Assembly (NCBI GenBank): GCA_900239685.1
Contig: OENT01000037.1
Location: forward strand, 62,001-126,000
DNA length: 64,000 bases
From: Rotaria macrura
Taxonomy: Eukaryota > Rotifera > Eurotatoria > Philodinida > Philodinidae
Reading direction: 5' to 3'
The translations under genes and the position numbers were made by a program. Under the pieces are notes generated by a model. That model did no database searches, was not told the DNA's origin, and saw nothing but the letters and a program-made list of their open reading frames with translations. Positions 1 to 12,613 of this stretch are shown here, one piece after another. Position 1 is the stretch's first letter. Each line of letters opens with the position of its first letter.

Positions 1-2916
1 ATTTAGATCAGTAAACAAGATCCAATGGTAGATAGATTTTTTTCTATTGATTGATGTGCACAAATAGTATAAATAGAAAACAAATTTAGGAATGAACTTT
101 TAAATTTTCAACATGACTTCAACCGTCTAATAGCGACCTCATTATTGGATTTCTTCTGTACTTGAATATATAGCTTTCATGTATTTTCACTTTCATTTCA
201 GATGATGAAAACTTTTTTCCATATGATTTTATCTATCACCCATCAATCAATAATAATTGGCTAATTACCGCCATAGATCAAGTGTAGAAGGACTCGTTCG
301 TTTCATTAACATCCGTTTTAGGAACGTTGCACATGGTTGATTTTTACTAGCTATTATCACATGGATATATATGAAATTATACTATCTTCAAGCAGTGCTT
401 GCTTCTTTATTTTTATCTCATTCACTCAAGTATAGGATGTTTTTATCAATGAAAAGAAAACTGAGAAAAGTTCTTGCGAATATATAATAATCCTGATGAT
501 GAGCTCAATTCATCATAGATTCGAGAAAAAAAATGTATCCAAGCGGAAATGAGCCGTATCGCATGGTACTCGTCACACAGCACACACCAATTTCCTGTAT
601 GCAGAAGTCTCTCTTACATTTCATAGAGTTAGTTTTTCTTTGTTATGTTTCAGCTCGTTTTTTTTCTCTTATTATGTTCACTATCAATAGTACTGATTAT
701 TTGTACTGTCACTAGGGTATTTGTTCGTCTTCTCAAGTACTCGAATGACACTGATGCGATAAGCGATTTTCATCTTGTTGAAAAGAACGAAGAAAATCGA
801 GAAATAGAGAGAGAGAGAGAGAGAGTTTAGGGTTGTCTATATTTGTGATGCTGCTAATAAAGAGTCAGACATCTCAGTGCGAGAGCAAAAACAAACACTA
901 GTTTGAGAGTAAAAGATAGAAGAAGAAAAAACTGAAAGAGAAAATAAAAGCAAGAAGGAGGAGAAGAGAAAAATCGAGTTCCGTTACCATTACTTCGAAT
1001 ATGTCGTCAAAAGAGAAAACCCACTAGCATTGGTAATGTAGTGAAACGATAGAAAATGTGCCGTAGATAGGAAGAGCAAAATAGTTCGGTCGCGTGAAGG
1101 GGAAAGAATACATTGGTAATGAGAAAAACAACAATAACAACGACCACCATTAACCTAGAAAATCGAGCAAAAGAGCAGGAAGCTGCGGGAAGGATTAGTA
1201 GCCAAGTCACGATTTGTCTTTTGACGCATAAGAATAAAAAATACTGACTGCTTGTACAAGATGCTCGCATAATCCCTTGGGTAAGTTCGCAATGATTATT
1301 TTTCATTCGAACTTTCATCTCTATAGCCATCATGGGAATATATAAGCACTATTCTTTTTCTATTATGTTTATTTAGCTAAAATAAATAAATTTTACATGC
1401 AAGTATCAGGAAGTTTTCTTGTTTTTATCTAAAATCTTGCGTCTTGCTTAATGAAGCAAGACGCACTTTCATACAAACCGTTTTCAACTTGTTTTACTGA
1501 TTATATCATCCATTTATGGACATTTTTTTTTGAATAATGAGAAACACGTTCACATAAGTGTTTATAGAAAAAAATAGATAAATTAGTATAAATTGATAGT
1601 TGCTTTTTTCTCTATTCAGAAAGCCAGTTGAAATTTTTAGTTTTCAACCTCAACGTCCCCAATTTTTTTAGTTTCTCTCATTTTTGTTGATTGCTTTTGT
1701 AAATAGATTAATATGACTAGCACTGATGATGATGATACAGTGACGCATGTAGTTAAAAGACAGAAGAGAAGTAGTATCGAAGAAAAGACAGAGAGAGAAT
1801 AATAATTTTTTATTTCCCTTGTCGGTCTCTGAATGAAGAAAAAGAGAATGGGAGTAGTCGAAAATAATAACATACCATTAATACTTATTATATGAATAGT
1901 CTTCGTTGTTGATGATAGTTTATTTTTCTCTGTGTTCTTTTCTTGTTTCTTACCCTTGGAGCACATAAAAAGAAACCAATTGCATTTATTTCTTTAGCAC
2001 CTGTACTATTTATTGATCATCTGTATTTTTGTCATTGCTTTCAACAGATAGATTCTTGTATTTTGTTTTCTTATTTTTCTACTTTTTTGATTTTGTAGAT
2101 CAAATCTGTGCAAATGATTGCTGAGTTCGATTAGGTGATTATTAGGATCTCTTTTTCTATTTTATGTTGATAATTTGAACATATACTTATATATGTACAC
2201 GTATACGTGATTATTATCAAGAAGTCTGTTTTGTCTTGTATTACTGTTCTATCCTTATTACTTTCTATGAATGACTGTTCTTGTTATCAAATCACATAGA
2301 TTCTTACATGTTCTTTTCTTTTTACTTTTCTATTTTTTCGCTCGACTAACCGCATACTATAATACTTCGAAAAAAAAAAGAAATCATGTCATTGAATAAT
2401 CATGCAGCAAATAAGTCTGGTAAATTCTAATTGATAAACAGAAAGAAAAGACGATTGACCAATCTTTCTAAAATGATATATGTCACATCCTAATGAATAT
2501 TTCAGTTTTTTGTTCGCTGCTTGATATTTAATAGACTTTATATGTTAACTTATGTAGTAAATCGCTTAACCAATGCATTTAGTATAAGAGAAAAAAGGTC
2601 AAAATCATTGTACTTTATCATTCCATATGGGGATCATTGATCTCCATGAATATTCCACCTTTTCTTTTCTTTTCTCTTCTTCGTTAGATAGAACGCTTTG
2701 TTTCTTATGACCATAGAATAAAATCGTCTGTATTTTCAATGAGATTTATGTTATCAGTTGGTTTCTTGGTTTTTATTTTTAAGATCTGTCTGTCTTATGT
2801 TGAATAAATGAATAAATCATGAGTTTGATTTTATCGTTTCTTCGACGACAGAATAAATTGTTAAAAATCGATTTACATCAATAGATATTATCATTATATA
2901 ACGAACAAAAAGAAGC
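1..2916. other. Gene-free upstream region
   Basis: No convincing coding region is seen. Short open frames here (for example around 1007-1333 and 1637-1966 on the minus strand) have no coding-like composition or recognisable domain. A purine-rich stretch with a GA microsatellite lies at about 790-970 (pure GA run near 806-826). This DNA probably contains the promoter and 5' untranslated region of the Ca2+-ATPase gene starting at 2917. No TATA box or 5' splice structure could be assigned with confidence. Confidence 0.6.
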
Positions 2917-5900
2917 ATGGCTAAAAAAAAGAAAACTACTCAGGACAATATTGATATTACATCTGAAGACGCTCGTCGAGAATTCGGAATTTCTCTGACC
3001 GATTTAGAAAAATTAATGCAAACTCGAGGTCATGAAGGTATATTAAAACTTAATGAGACTTACGGTGGTCTTAGTGGTCTAGGAGAAAAATTGAAAACCA
3101 ATTTAATAACCGGTAAGAATTACTGTATATTGTTGAAAATAGATAGTACACAAGAACTATTCTCTTCGTAGGTTTATCTGAAGATAAAAACGATTTAGTC
3201 CTACGTGCAGTGGCATTTGGCCGTAATGAAATTCCACCCAAACCTCCTAAAACATTTTTTCGTCTGATGTTTGATGCTCTTCAAGATATTACTCTAGTTA
3301 TACTTATTATATGTGCTATAATATCGTTTGGCCTATCATTTTATCATCCAAGTGATGAAACATTTGAGGCTGAATTAAAGCCAAGTAAAAAATCAATGTT
3401 CTATGTTCGCTGTCAAATGTGATAAGCTAATATCGATATTGTTTTGATCTTTTCAGAAGAAGCAAATGTGGAATGGATTGAAGGCGCGGCAATTATTGTT
3501 GCCGTTATCGTTGTTGTTCTTGTAACTGCATTTAATGATTGGACAAAAGAACGACAGTTTCGTGGTCTTCAATCAAAGATTGAGAGTGATCAAAAATTTA
3601 ACATTGTTAGAAGTAACACTACCAAACAAATTCCAATCAAAGATATTGTTGTCGGAGATATATGTCAAATTAAATATGGTGATTTATTACCAGCTGATGG
3701 TGTTGTCGTACAATCAAATGATCTTAAAGTTGATGAATCTTCATTAACTGGTGAATCGGACTTGATAAAAAAACATGAATCGAAAGATCCATTTCTTTTA
3801 TCAGGTAATCATTCAATCCAAGATTTAACCGAGAAATTAAGCAAACAGATAGCTATCTTTCAAATCTTGAAAAGAATGAGACTAGTAAATGTGGCCAAGG
3901 AGTTTTTCTCATTCTAAACATTCAATTCAGTTATAAAACTATACTCGAAACGAAGTTAATCATGAAATTTTCGTTAATAATTATTCGTCTATGGTTAAAA
4001 TTTGAATCGATGCATTCAATTTCTCGTTTTATTTTCTTTAAGGTCGATATTTCCATGAAAGAAAATAAAAGTCAAATTCATCAGCATAATTTCATATCAA
4101 AACTCGATGTTTTTGATTTTTCTTATATGGAACTTGAAGGCAAAAAGTTTGTATCTGACTTTCTTTCCTTACCGGTAATAACAAGAAGAAATCGGAAAAA
4201 GATTTGATTAGCTAAAACAATTTCCTATCACGAGAACAACTAGTTCAATTCCTATTAGATGATTTTTGACTAAAAGGCCTGTGTCTGAGAAAAACTAATT
4301 TACTAAATTTTATTAAAAAAATTTCAGAAATAAATTAAGAAAATATATCAAAGTCATGAATATGTATCTTGAATGAAACTACAATCATTAGATAATAAGA
4401 CTAAAAGACGGTTTCCTGTTGTTTTGGAGATTTTTTTCAGAAGAATAAAAATTAATTGATCGCGTCTGACAACTTACGGCTATCAGTCAAATGAGTGCAA
4501 TATACCTAGATAGAGTTCGTAAAAAGTTCAATAAATTCAAAATTGTTCTCTTTGTTTGTTAAACAATTTCAATAAAATCAAGACGTACTCTTTTTTAAGT
4601 GTTGTCGTTCCTTTCATGGAAACATGTTTACAACATTCTTAGTAGTGTCGTCTCTCATGAGATAAAATCAATTTTTTCTAATCAAATCTTTTTTGTGTCG
4701 CTGTTACCATTAAGCAAGATATAACCACTAAATCGATCTCGATTCGACATGAAAAGCAATTCATCCGTTTGAACATTTCCTAGTCTCAATATGTTATTAT
4801 TGTATGAGCTCTCAAACCGTGAATATCAATTTGGAAGTTATTTACTATTGAAAATCATGTTTTGTTTGTTTTTTAAGGAACACATATTATGGAAGGTAGT
4901 GGAAAGATGTTAGTATTAGCTGTTGGCGAACATAGTCAAACAGGGATGATATTTAAATTATTGGGTGCAACCAAAGAAGACGAAGAAGAAAAGAAAATAG
5001 TAAAACATAAGAAAGAAAGTATGTTTGATATGCATATTAACAAAATAGAAAAAAATAAACTCTGTTGTGAACCTTATTTTAATTTAACCTATGTTTTACC
5101 CTCGTTTCTTTTCCTCATACTTATTCAGATACAAATGGTCGTGTTGATGCTGATGTTAAAGAACATTTGGTAACACCAGGATCGACTGCAGGTTTATTTT
5201 GTTCAATTAGTTTGCAATTGATTGCTTCGTGTTTTTTTCATCTAATCTTCTCCGAACTATAGTCATTTTTGTTTTTGCTAAACTATGTTTTGTTTTTTCT
5301 GCTCTTATTAGATTCCAATGGAAATAATCATGAAGCAACTGAATTACAAGAAGTTGCTGTCGATGATGATAAAGAAACAGTTGCTGGTGATGATTCAAGT
5401 GGACTTAAAGTTAAAGAACGATCTATTTTACAAGCGAAACTAACTAAATTAGCTATTCAAATCGGATATGCAGGTTAGATCATGAAAGAATTCGAATAAA
5501 TATAATGAAACTTAATCAATAATGAGAGATGGAAGAAAACAAAAGATAACATATTTCAAATGTAAATCTAAAAATAATCAAAATCTAGGTTCTTCAACAA
5601 GATTCAAGAAGACCTTGAACACTTGTTAGATGATCTTTTCTATCATGAATAATAAGAGAAATATATATATATATATATATTGAACTTTAGGATAAGATTG
5701 TCGGATTAATTTTCTCTTCGTCGATATAATCTCTATAGAGAAACATACTTTATTACATTTATGAATTACTAAGCTCATAAGGAAATTAAAAATGCCGAAT
5801 AGAGAAATACTGATATAATTTTTTTTCTATGGTATTAATTCTTCATCTCTTAACACTAATATAGTAGAGTTGATGTTTTGTTAGCGATGGGAATAACATA

Positions 5901-8900
5901 TTGTTACTCGTTGATGATTACAGTGATGCGCGTTTATTTTATTTTATTTTGATCAGCTTTTGAATCTGTAACTAAAGTAATCTTTTGTTTTTCGTGTCAT
6001 CTTATATTTACAAAGCTCTAAATCTACTTATTGTCCATTGCTTTTTTGTTTCTATGAAAAATATGAACCAAAATGAAAGTTGATATATCCTTAGATACTG
6101 GGAAAGACTGTCGTGTTCGAATTGAAATTAGATTTTTCATTTCCTGACTTGTATTGAAATCATGGCTTCTGATTCCGATATGGAAATTGCCTCTTCCTAT
6201 TGTTCTAGCTATTCATGTCTATTCATATCTTTTGTATAAACTGAACTTTTCAAGATCGAAATTGTATTACTTTTAAAAGAAACAAGAACCCTATTTTTTC
6301 TCGTGGTCATTAGAAATGAATCAAATACATATGATCTTAATATACATATGATCTTAATAATGCTGAAAACTGCTAGCTACATAGTTTGATCGAAAGTAAG
6401 AATCAATGATCGTCTGTTCTCTCATGATTTATTATTTGTAACAGATCATCTTGTTTGAATGAAATGAATCAAAAATAACTAGATAAAGACATAAATGAAC
6501 CCTCGATTAATGTATAAGCATAGATTGGATTGAATAGTTTTTGTGACGAAATCTACATGTTACATTTTATATTGAATGAACTAAATCATAAAATTATTTC
6601 ATAAATTTTATTTCAGGCATGACAATTGCTATCTTAACTGTCCTTGTCCTTCTCTTGCGATTTTCAATTGAAGAATTTATTCAGAGGTACGAATAAAAGT
6701 AGAATGCATTGAAAAAATATACCGTATTTTCTACGAAATTTTTATATTTCTAGACGTGAACGTTGGAGTAATAAATATTTTAGTCGATTTGTACGTTATT
6801 TAATAACAGGAATAACGGTGTTAGTCGTTGCAGTACCTGAAGGTTTGCCATTAGCTGTAACCATATCATTAGCTTATGCTGTTAAAGTAAGTTAAATTTA
6901 AAATAAGAAACAAAAGAAATTTCATGTTTTCTGTCAAATATCTATGAATGTGGAATTCATTTTTCTTTCGATTTAGAAAATGATGATTGATAATAATCTC
7001 GTTCGTCATTTGGATGCATGTGAAACAATGGGTAATGCAACAGCTATTTGTTCGGACAAAACTGGAACATTAACAACAAATCGTATGACAGTTGTAGAAG
7101 TATATGTTAGCGAAAAACATTGGAAAAATGTTGAAAATCCAATAAGAGTTAAAGAAATTACTATACCTGATAAAACAAAAGAAATTTTGCTTGAAGGTAT
7201 ATCAGTTAATTGTAGTTATGCATCGAGATTACTTGTAAGTAAATATTCTTTCTTCATAGTTTTAAATTTGTATAAATTTCTTAAGACTCCACCCGAAAAA
7301 GAAACATTACCAAAGCAAATTGGCAATAAAACTGAATGTGGTCTATTAGGCTTTGTTGTTGGTCTTAATGGTAATTATAATGAAATTCGACAACTTTATC
7401 CCGAAGAAAAATTTATACATGTTTACACATTTAATTCTGTAAGAAAAAATATGTCAACTGTTGTACAACGACCAGATTCAACAATACGCATGTATACAAA
7501 AGGTGCATCGGAGATTGTCTTAAAAAAATGTAAAAAAATTTTAAACCGCAATGGAGAAATAGTTCCATTCTCAACAGTTGATTATGATCGTCTTGTACAA
7601 ACCGTTATTGAACCAATGGCATGCGATGGTCTTCGTACAATATGTGTTGCATATCGTGATTTTTCAGCTGATAAATTACCGGATTGGGATGATGAAACTA
7701 ACGTCGTTGATCAATTAACATGTGTTTGTATATGCGGTATTGAAGATCCTGTACGACCTGAAGTACCCGATGCTATTGCAAAATGTCGCAATGCAGGTAT
7801 AACTGTACGTATGGTTACTGGAGATAATGTGAATACAGCTCGATCGATAGCACTTAAATGTGGCATCATATCACCAAATGATAGTTTTCTAGTACTTGAA
7901 GGAAAAGAATTCAATCGACGTATAAGATCGAAACCAGACGGAGAAGTGAGAACTGTTCTCGTTTTCGAGAGATATTTATTTTCAAACCATTTATTTTAAA
8001 ATGCAGGTTGAACAAGCTTTATTTGATAATGTTTGGCCTTCGTTACGTGTATTAGCGCGTTCATCACCACAAGATAAATATGTACTTGTCAAGGGTATAA
8101 TTGCATCGAAAAGAAGTCCAACACGTGAAGTTGTTGCTGTCACCGGTGATGGAACAAATGATGGACCTGCTTTGAAAAAGGCTGATGTCGGTTTTGCTAT
8201 GGTGAGTTTGATTGTTTCATGTGCTTGACAACATTCTTTATCTGGATAAGCAATGTTGTGATTGAAGTGTTAGGAGTTAGTTTTGTATTTTGAAAACATA
8301 TTTTCATGCTTTCAATAAAACATTTTAATCACGATTGAATATATAGGTAACACAAAGACACCATAAGAATTTTTCTCAAAATTTTTCAACTCAAAGATTA
8401 GTGTAGTTTTCCATGCTATTCATAAAATAAAAACCAATTGGATCAACAACAAAAAACAAGGGTTAACATCTAAAAATCTAATCAACAAATTCTAGACAAT
8501 GAACCATTCTAGTTGATTGATCTAAAATTTCTAATTAAAAAAAATTCTAGATATAGAAAGTAATAGAAGAACGAATACAATTAAGTATTGAAAATACAAT
8601 TCATTTCATCAATGACTCATCGAATAGAACAAGATAGATATGACGACATAAAGAATTCAGATTAGAATAGATAAGTTGTTCATTAATGTTTCTATGCTAG
8701 AATTTTCGTTTGATTTCTTACTAGGGTATACAAGGTACCGATGTAGCAAAGGAAGCTTCAGATATCATTCTTGTTGACGATAATTTTAATTCGATTGTTA
8801 AAGCAGTTATGTGGGGACGTAATGTCTATGATTCGATTGCAAAATTTCTTCAATTTCAATTAACTGTCAATGTTGTGGCCGTATTCTGTGCTTTTATTGG

Positions 8901-11115
8901 CGCATGCATTGTTAAAGAATCTCCATTACGGGCTGTACAAATGCTATGGGTTAATTTAATTATGGATACACTGGCATCATTAGCACTCGCCACTGAATTA
9001 CCAACAGAAGAATTATTAACACGTAAACCTTATGGTCGCACACGACCATTAATCTCGCGTACAATGATGAAAAATATCCTTGGACATGCCATTTATCAAT
9101 TAGCCATTATGCTTTTTATTTTATTTGCTGGTAGGGAAAAAACGTTTTTAGAGCAATTCCTGCGGAATCGAATTGTGAAATGTATCGTCACTAATCACAG
9201 GAGGATTATTTAATTCAATCTAGTTTGACATGCATTTTTAATCTTCATTTTCATTCAGAAAACAAAAATATAATAAGGATGTTATTCATGTTAACGATAC
9301 ATTTATCTTCGTTAGAGCGGTACATTACTCTAGACATGCAAATATGGACTAGTGCTAATTCGGGGTTTCTGTCGGCTGTTGAAATCGAGGGATTTCGATT
9401 ACTTGCAAATAGTTCAACGTTTTTGAGAATAAAAAGCGAACAATAACGTTTCTATGACGTCTCAATCTTTCTTGAATTATAAGATTCATCAAAGAGAATA
9501 TTTTTAATATTGTTCATTTTTCAATTCAAGGGCCTAATGTATTCGATATGGATGATGGTCGTCCAGTAAATAGTGTTTTTAAACCATCAGAACATTTTAC
9601 AATGATATTTAATGCATTTGTATTGATGACTCTATTTAATGAAATTAATTGTCGAAAAATTCATGGTGAAAAAAATGTTTTTCGAGGTATATTTACAAAT
9701 CCTATTTTTTATGGTATATGGATTATTACATTCATTGTACAAATTCTTCTTGTACAATACGGTTCATTTGCCTTTTCATGTGTTCCACTAACATTTGAAC
9801 AATGGATGTGGTGTCTATTCTTCGGTGTTACTGTACTCGTATGGAATCAAGTAAAGTTATTCGTTTTCATAGTTGATTTTTTATAAAAGAAACGAAAGTA
9901 GAAAATAATTTATATTCATCGTTCGTATTTAGATAGTTAATTTGATACCGGTGACACATCACATGCCAAAATGGGGTTCGGGTGAAGTCTACAGTCAAAC
10001 ATTACCCGCTGAACTAGGTCCAGAAGGACAAGCAAGACCAGGAACAAGTTTGACAAAAGGACAAATACTTTGGCTGAGGGGAATAACTCGCCTACAAACA
10101 CAGGTTCGTAAAGAAAATCATCATCGTATGCACATATACTTATTTAACTACATAAGCAAAATTTCTGCTGGTGTTGGTTTTTCTTTTTATATTAAAATTT
10201 ATTACGATTTAAATCATAAAAAGAAAAAGAAAATAACATTTTGCAGCCTCTTCGAATATTTACTTATTTTTAAATTGCTCTCCTTATTCTTATCTAAATA
10301 TAATCGCTATGACACAGGTACAAGTCGTTAAAACTTTCCAAGAACATATTGCCAAATCGCCGTCTTCCCAATGGTAACCATATGATCATTCGTTTGAAAA
10401 AGAGCATACGTGCCATGATTCTATTCATCCTAAAATATAACCATATGTCCAGCATGTCGGTTCATATCTTTCGAGGTTTGATCCACCTGTTTAGTTTTTA
10501 AATACCTTTTCTCGTGTTTTTATTCTTACCCGTAAATCACCCTCACCTCGGTTGTTTGTGTGTTTCATATCCCTTTAATTGATTGAAGAACAAAAGAAAA
10601 TCCTCCATACATATACACTAGGATTAACATTGTTTTTTTCTCAACAAACTAAGAATGAAAATGCTTTCACTATTGCTTTTTATTGATTGTTGCTGCTTAC
10701 TTTTGCTTACTTAACTGCTTTTAGTATATATTTATATATGCGTATATAGATATATGTACCTATTCCTATTTATCTAGCTTTGTGTTTTATCAAGAATTGA
10801 TCTCGTTTTGTTTCTGATTAAAATTTATTCTCTAGTTATCGCACGTTAAGAAATCTTTTTTAGTTTCTTTTTCTATTCATGTTATTCTAGCTTCGTGTGA
10901 TAAAAGCATTTCAAGATTCAATCGATCGACAGCCGCCTGAATATGCGACGTTAGATCGGCTACGAGCCGCTACTGTGCCCAAACTAACCTCGTTTTATCA
11001 TGACAGTCGACCTCTTACTCGTCCTCATTCTCTTAATCCAATCACTACAATAAACACAACTATGACTGATAATCATACATCATCGCCATCAACCTTTGAA
11101 GATACCCAACTTTAG
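2917..11115 (+). CDS. ATP2B: Plasma-membrane Ca2+-transporting ATPase (PMCA, P2B-type), long isoform
   Basis: Exports Ca2+ across the plasma membrane using ATP; calmodulin relieves C-terminal autoinhibition. Exons: 2917-3112, 3172-3384, 3457-3804, 4878-5018, 5129-5191, 5312-5473, 6617-6686, 6754-6886, 6977-7234, 7286-7945, 8007-8201, 8725-9130, 9531-9850, 9933-10103, then terminal exon 10891-11115. All junctions are GT-AG and in phase, giving 1186 residues, the usual PMCA length. Visible family signatures are the [10 protein letters not shown] loop in exon 3, the PEGLP transmembrane motif in exon 8, phosphorylation motif DKTGTLT (Asp about 469) in exon 9, [11 protein letters not shown] and KGASE in exon 10, and [15 protein letters not shown] in exon 11. 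The [11 protein letters not shown] block is in exon 13 and the calmodulin-binding start [15 protein letters not shown] in exon 14. The start is the only ATG giving the normal N-terminus. Introns range from 51 to 1143 bp. Polyadenylation-like AATAAA motifs follow near 11158. Confidence 0.96.
10318..10377 (+). CDS. ATP2B: Alternative terminal exon of the Ca2+-ATPase (short calmodulin tail)
   Basis: An acceptor (ACACAG) at 10312-10317 opens a 19-codon exon reading [19 protein letters not shown] and stopping with TAA at 10375-10377. It is in phase with the donor at 10104 of exon 14, so it replaces the long last exon and yields about 1131 residues. Its first residues (VQVVKTF) match the second half of the PMCA calmodulin-binding domain, as does the start of the other last exon (LRVIKAF). 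The two exons are therefore alternative versions of the same regulatory segment. Splice use is inferred; a retained intron after 10103 would encode unrelated sequence. Confidence 0.72.
   Translation, partial: VQVVKTFQEHIAKSPSSQW
10891..11115 (+). CDS. ATP2B: Alternative terminal exon of the Ca2+-ATPase (long tail with PDZ ligand)
   Basis: The acceptor TTATTCTAG at 10882-10890 opens a 74-codon exon beginning [20 protein letters not shown]. This completes the calmodulin-binding helix. The tail is rich in Ser, Thr and Pro and ends FEDTQL. The final DTQL fits the class I PDZ ligand pattern (S/T-x-hydrophobic), as do the C-termini of vertebrate PMCA b-forms. The stop codon is 11113-11115. Its last 83 bases plus downstream sequence recur at 14207-14514. 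Confidence 0.85.
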   Translation, partial: LRVIKAFQDSIDRQPPEYATLDRLRAATVPKLTSFYHDSRPLTRPHSLNPITTINTTMTDNHTSSPSTFEDTQL

Positions 11116-11340
11116 ATGATTAATAAGACAACACATACAATAAGCAACAGATGAATCAAAATAAATAAATACCTCGGCGGGCCCGTATCAATATCTATCT
11201 ATCTATATATGCATATATTTCTATATATGTATATATTTATATTTATATATAGACGTTCTGAACTTTTTGGGCTTTTTAATCAATATCTACCCTTGTTTAT
11301 TCTTCGTTGCTGTCTTATTCTCCCGATTTTGTGCGCATTT
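11033..11340 (+). repeat. Copy A of a 308-bp duplicated segment (terminal exon end and 3' flank)
   Basis: This stretch covers the last 25 codons of the Ca2+-ATPase, its stop and about 225 bp of 3' flank. By eye it is identical to 14207-14514 (constant offset 3174). The identity stops abruptly at 11340, where the two copies continue into different sequence. Confidence 0.9.
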
Positions 11341-12613
11341 TACATTCGTTCATTTATTACATTGTTTCCTCTTTTGTTAGATCTTTTCTTTTTACTCAAA
11401 TTTATCTACGTGAATAAAATTCGTTAAAGTTTATAATCAACCGATAGTCATATTTCTGTTATGTCAATAACAACAATATTCTTCTCAACACTTATCTTCC
11501 ATAGAAATCTTTAAAAATGCATTTTTAATATGTATGCATAATACAACGAAACAAGGCCATTTCATTCCTTGTATAGTATGTCCTCAACAAAAAAATATGG
11601 TACATGTAATTAAGTCTTACACCTGAGCATGAGACTTGGATCGTCAGGAATTCACGAAACAAATCGCTATTCGATTGGCCCTATTCATCTGAAAAGCATA
11701 GCTATGGTTTACACTGACTTTCCAGGAGAAAAATAAAGATGAAAAAAAATCTATATACTATCTTCGATTTAACTATTGATTTCGTATTTAAAGTTCGACA
11801 CTTTTCTGGACTTTTCTAAAGTATAAAGTCTGCTTCAGACATCTTCATTTTACTTTAGTTTTCTAGAAGAACGTTCCTTGAATAAAAATCACGAAAATAA
11901 CTGTTAAACAATAGAAGATTCTCGGAATCATGGTGGACTCCTAAAAGAAAAAAGAAACCCTAGTCGTGCTAGAACGAAGAAGTTTGAGTATAATGTTACT
12001 TACACTATCAAAATCTCACAGTAAAAAATTGTTAGCCATGATGAGCATAAACTAATGCTCATTGAGTATATATCTTTTAGGGCTTAGGATTAAATTGATC
12101 AAAATACGTTTCTCAATACTCGTTATCGGCATGAAAGAAAAAAAGATTGGAGGACGCAATTAGGCAACTATATATGTATGTACCATCCTCGTATCATGTG
12201 TAAACTACATATTATTGGTTGAACTGACAAAGTGATACATTAGGCAAATGGCCAATATTAATTTCATTGAGCTTATCAAGATATGCAACTTGGCTCGTTT
12301 GCCAATTCAATCAACGAAAATAGTTGGGCTCAATTTAAAAGAAAATAAAATACGAGGATGAACAGTACGTGTGCAAAGAAGCAAAATCTCACCAATGAAA
12401 TGCAATGTTTCCTATTTGTAAATTGATATCTTTTTCGTCTGACGGTCGATCGTCTTTTATTAAAAAAATGTTCACTTTACGTATTCCATTGACTTATAAT
12501 GAAGTTAGTCAGTATATATGAATATGATATTTCATTGCAGGAAAAATTCGAAAAGCTAAACTTGTATTATACAACTGATTGAGTGGGAGAAACATGATTC
12601 AAGAATAGTTAGT
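11116..12613. other. 3' flank of the Ca2+-ATPase gene, no gene seen
   Basis: The first 225 bp contain AATAAA motifs (near 11158), a TATC/TATA-rich microsatellite at about 11193-11251, and the duplicated 3' flank. The remainder is unstructured AT-rich DNA without recognisable coding sequence or RNA gene. Confidence 0.5.

Noticed and set aside
1007..1966. Two minus-strand open frames of about 108 residues upstream of the Ca2+-ATPase
   Set aside because: Low-complexity hydrophobic or Lys-rich translations, no domain, no splice partners; expected by chance in AT-rich DNA.
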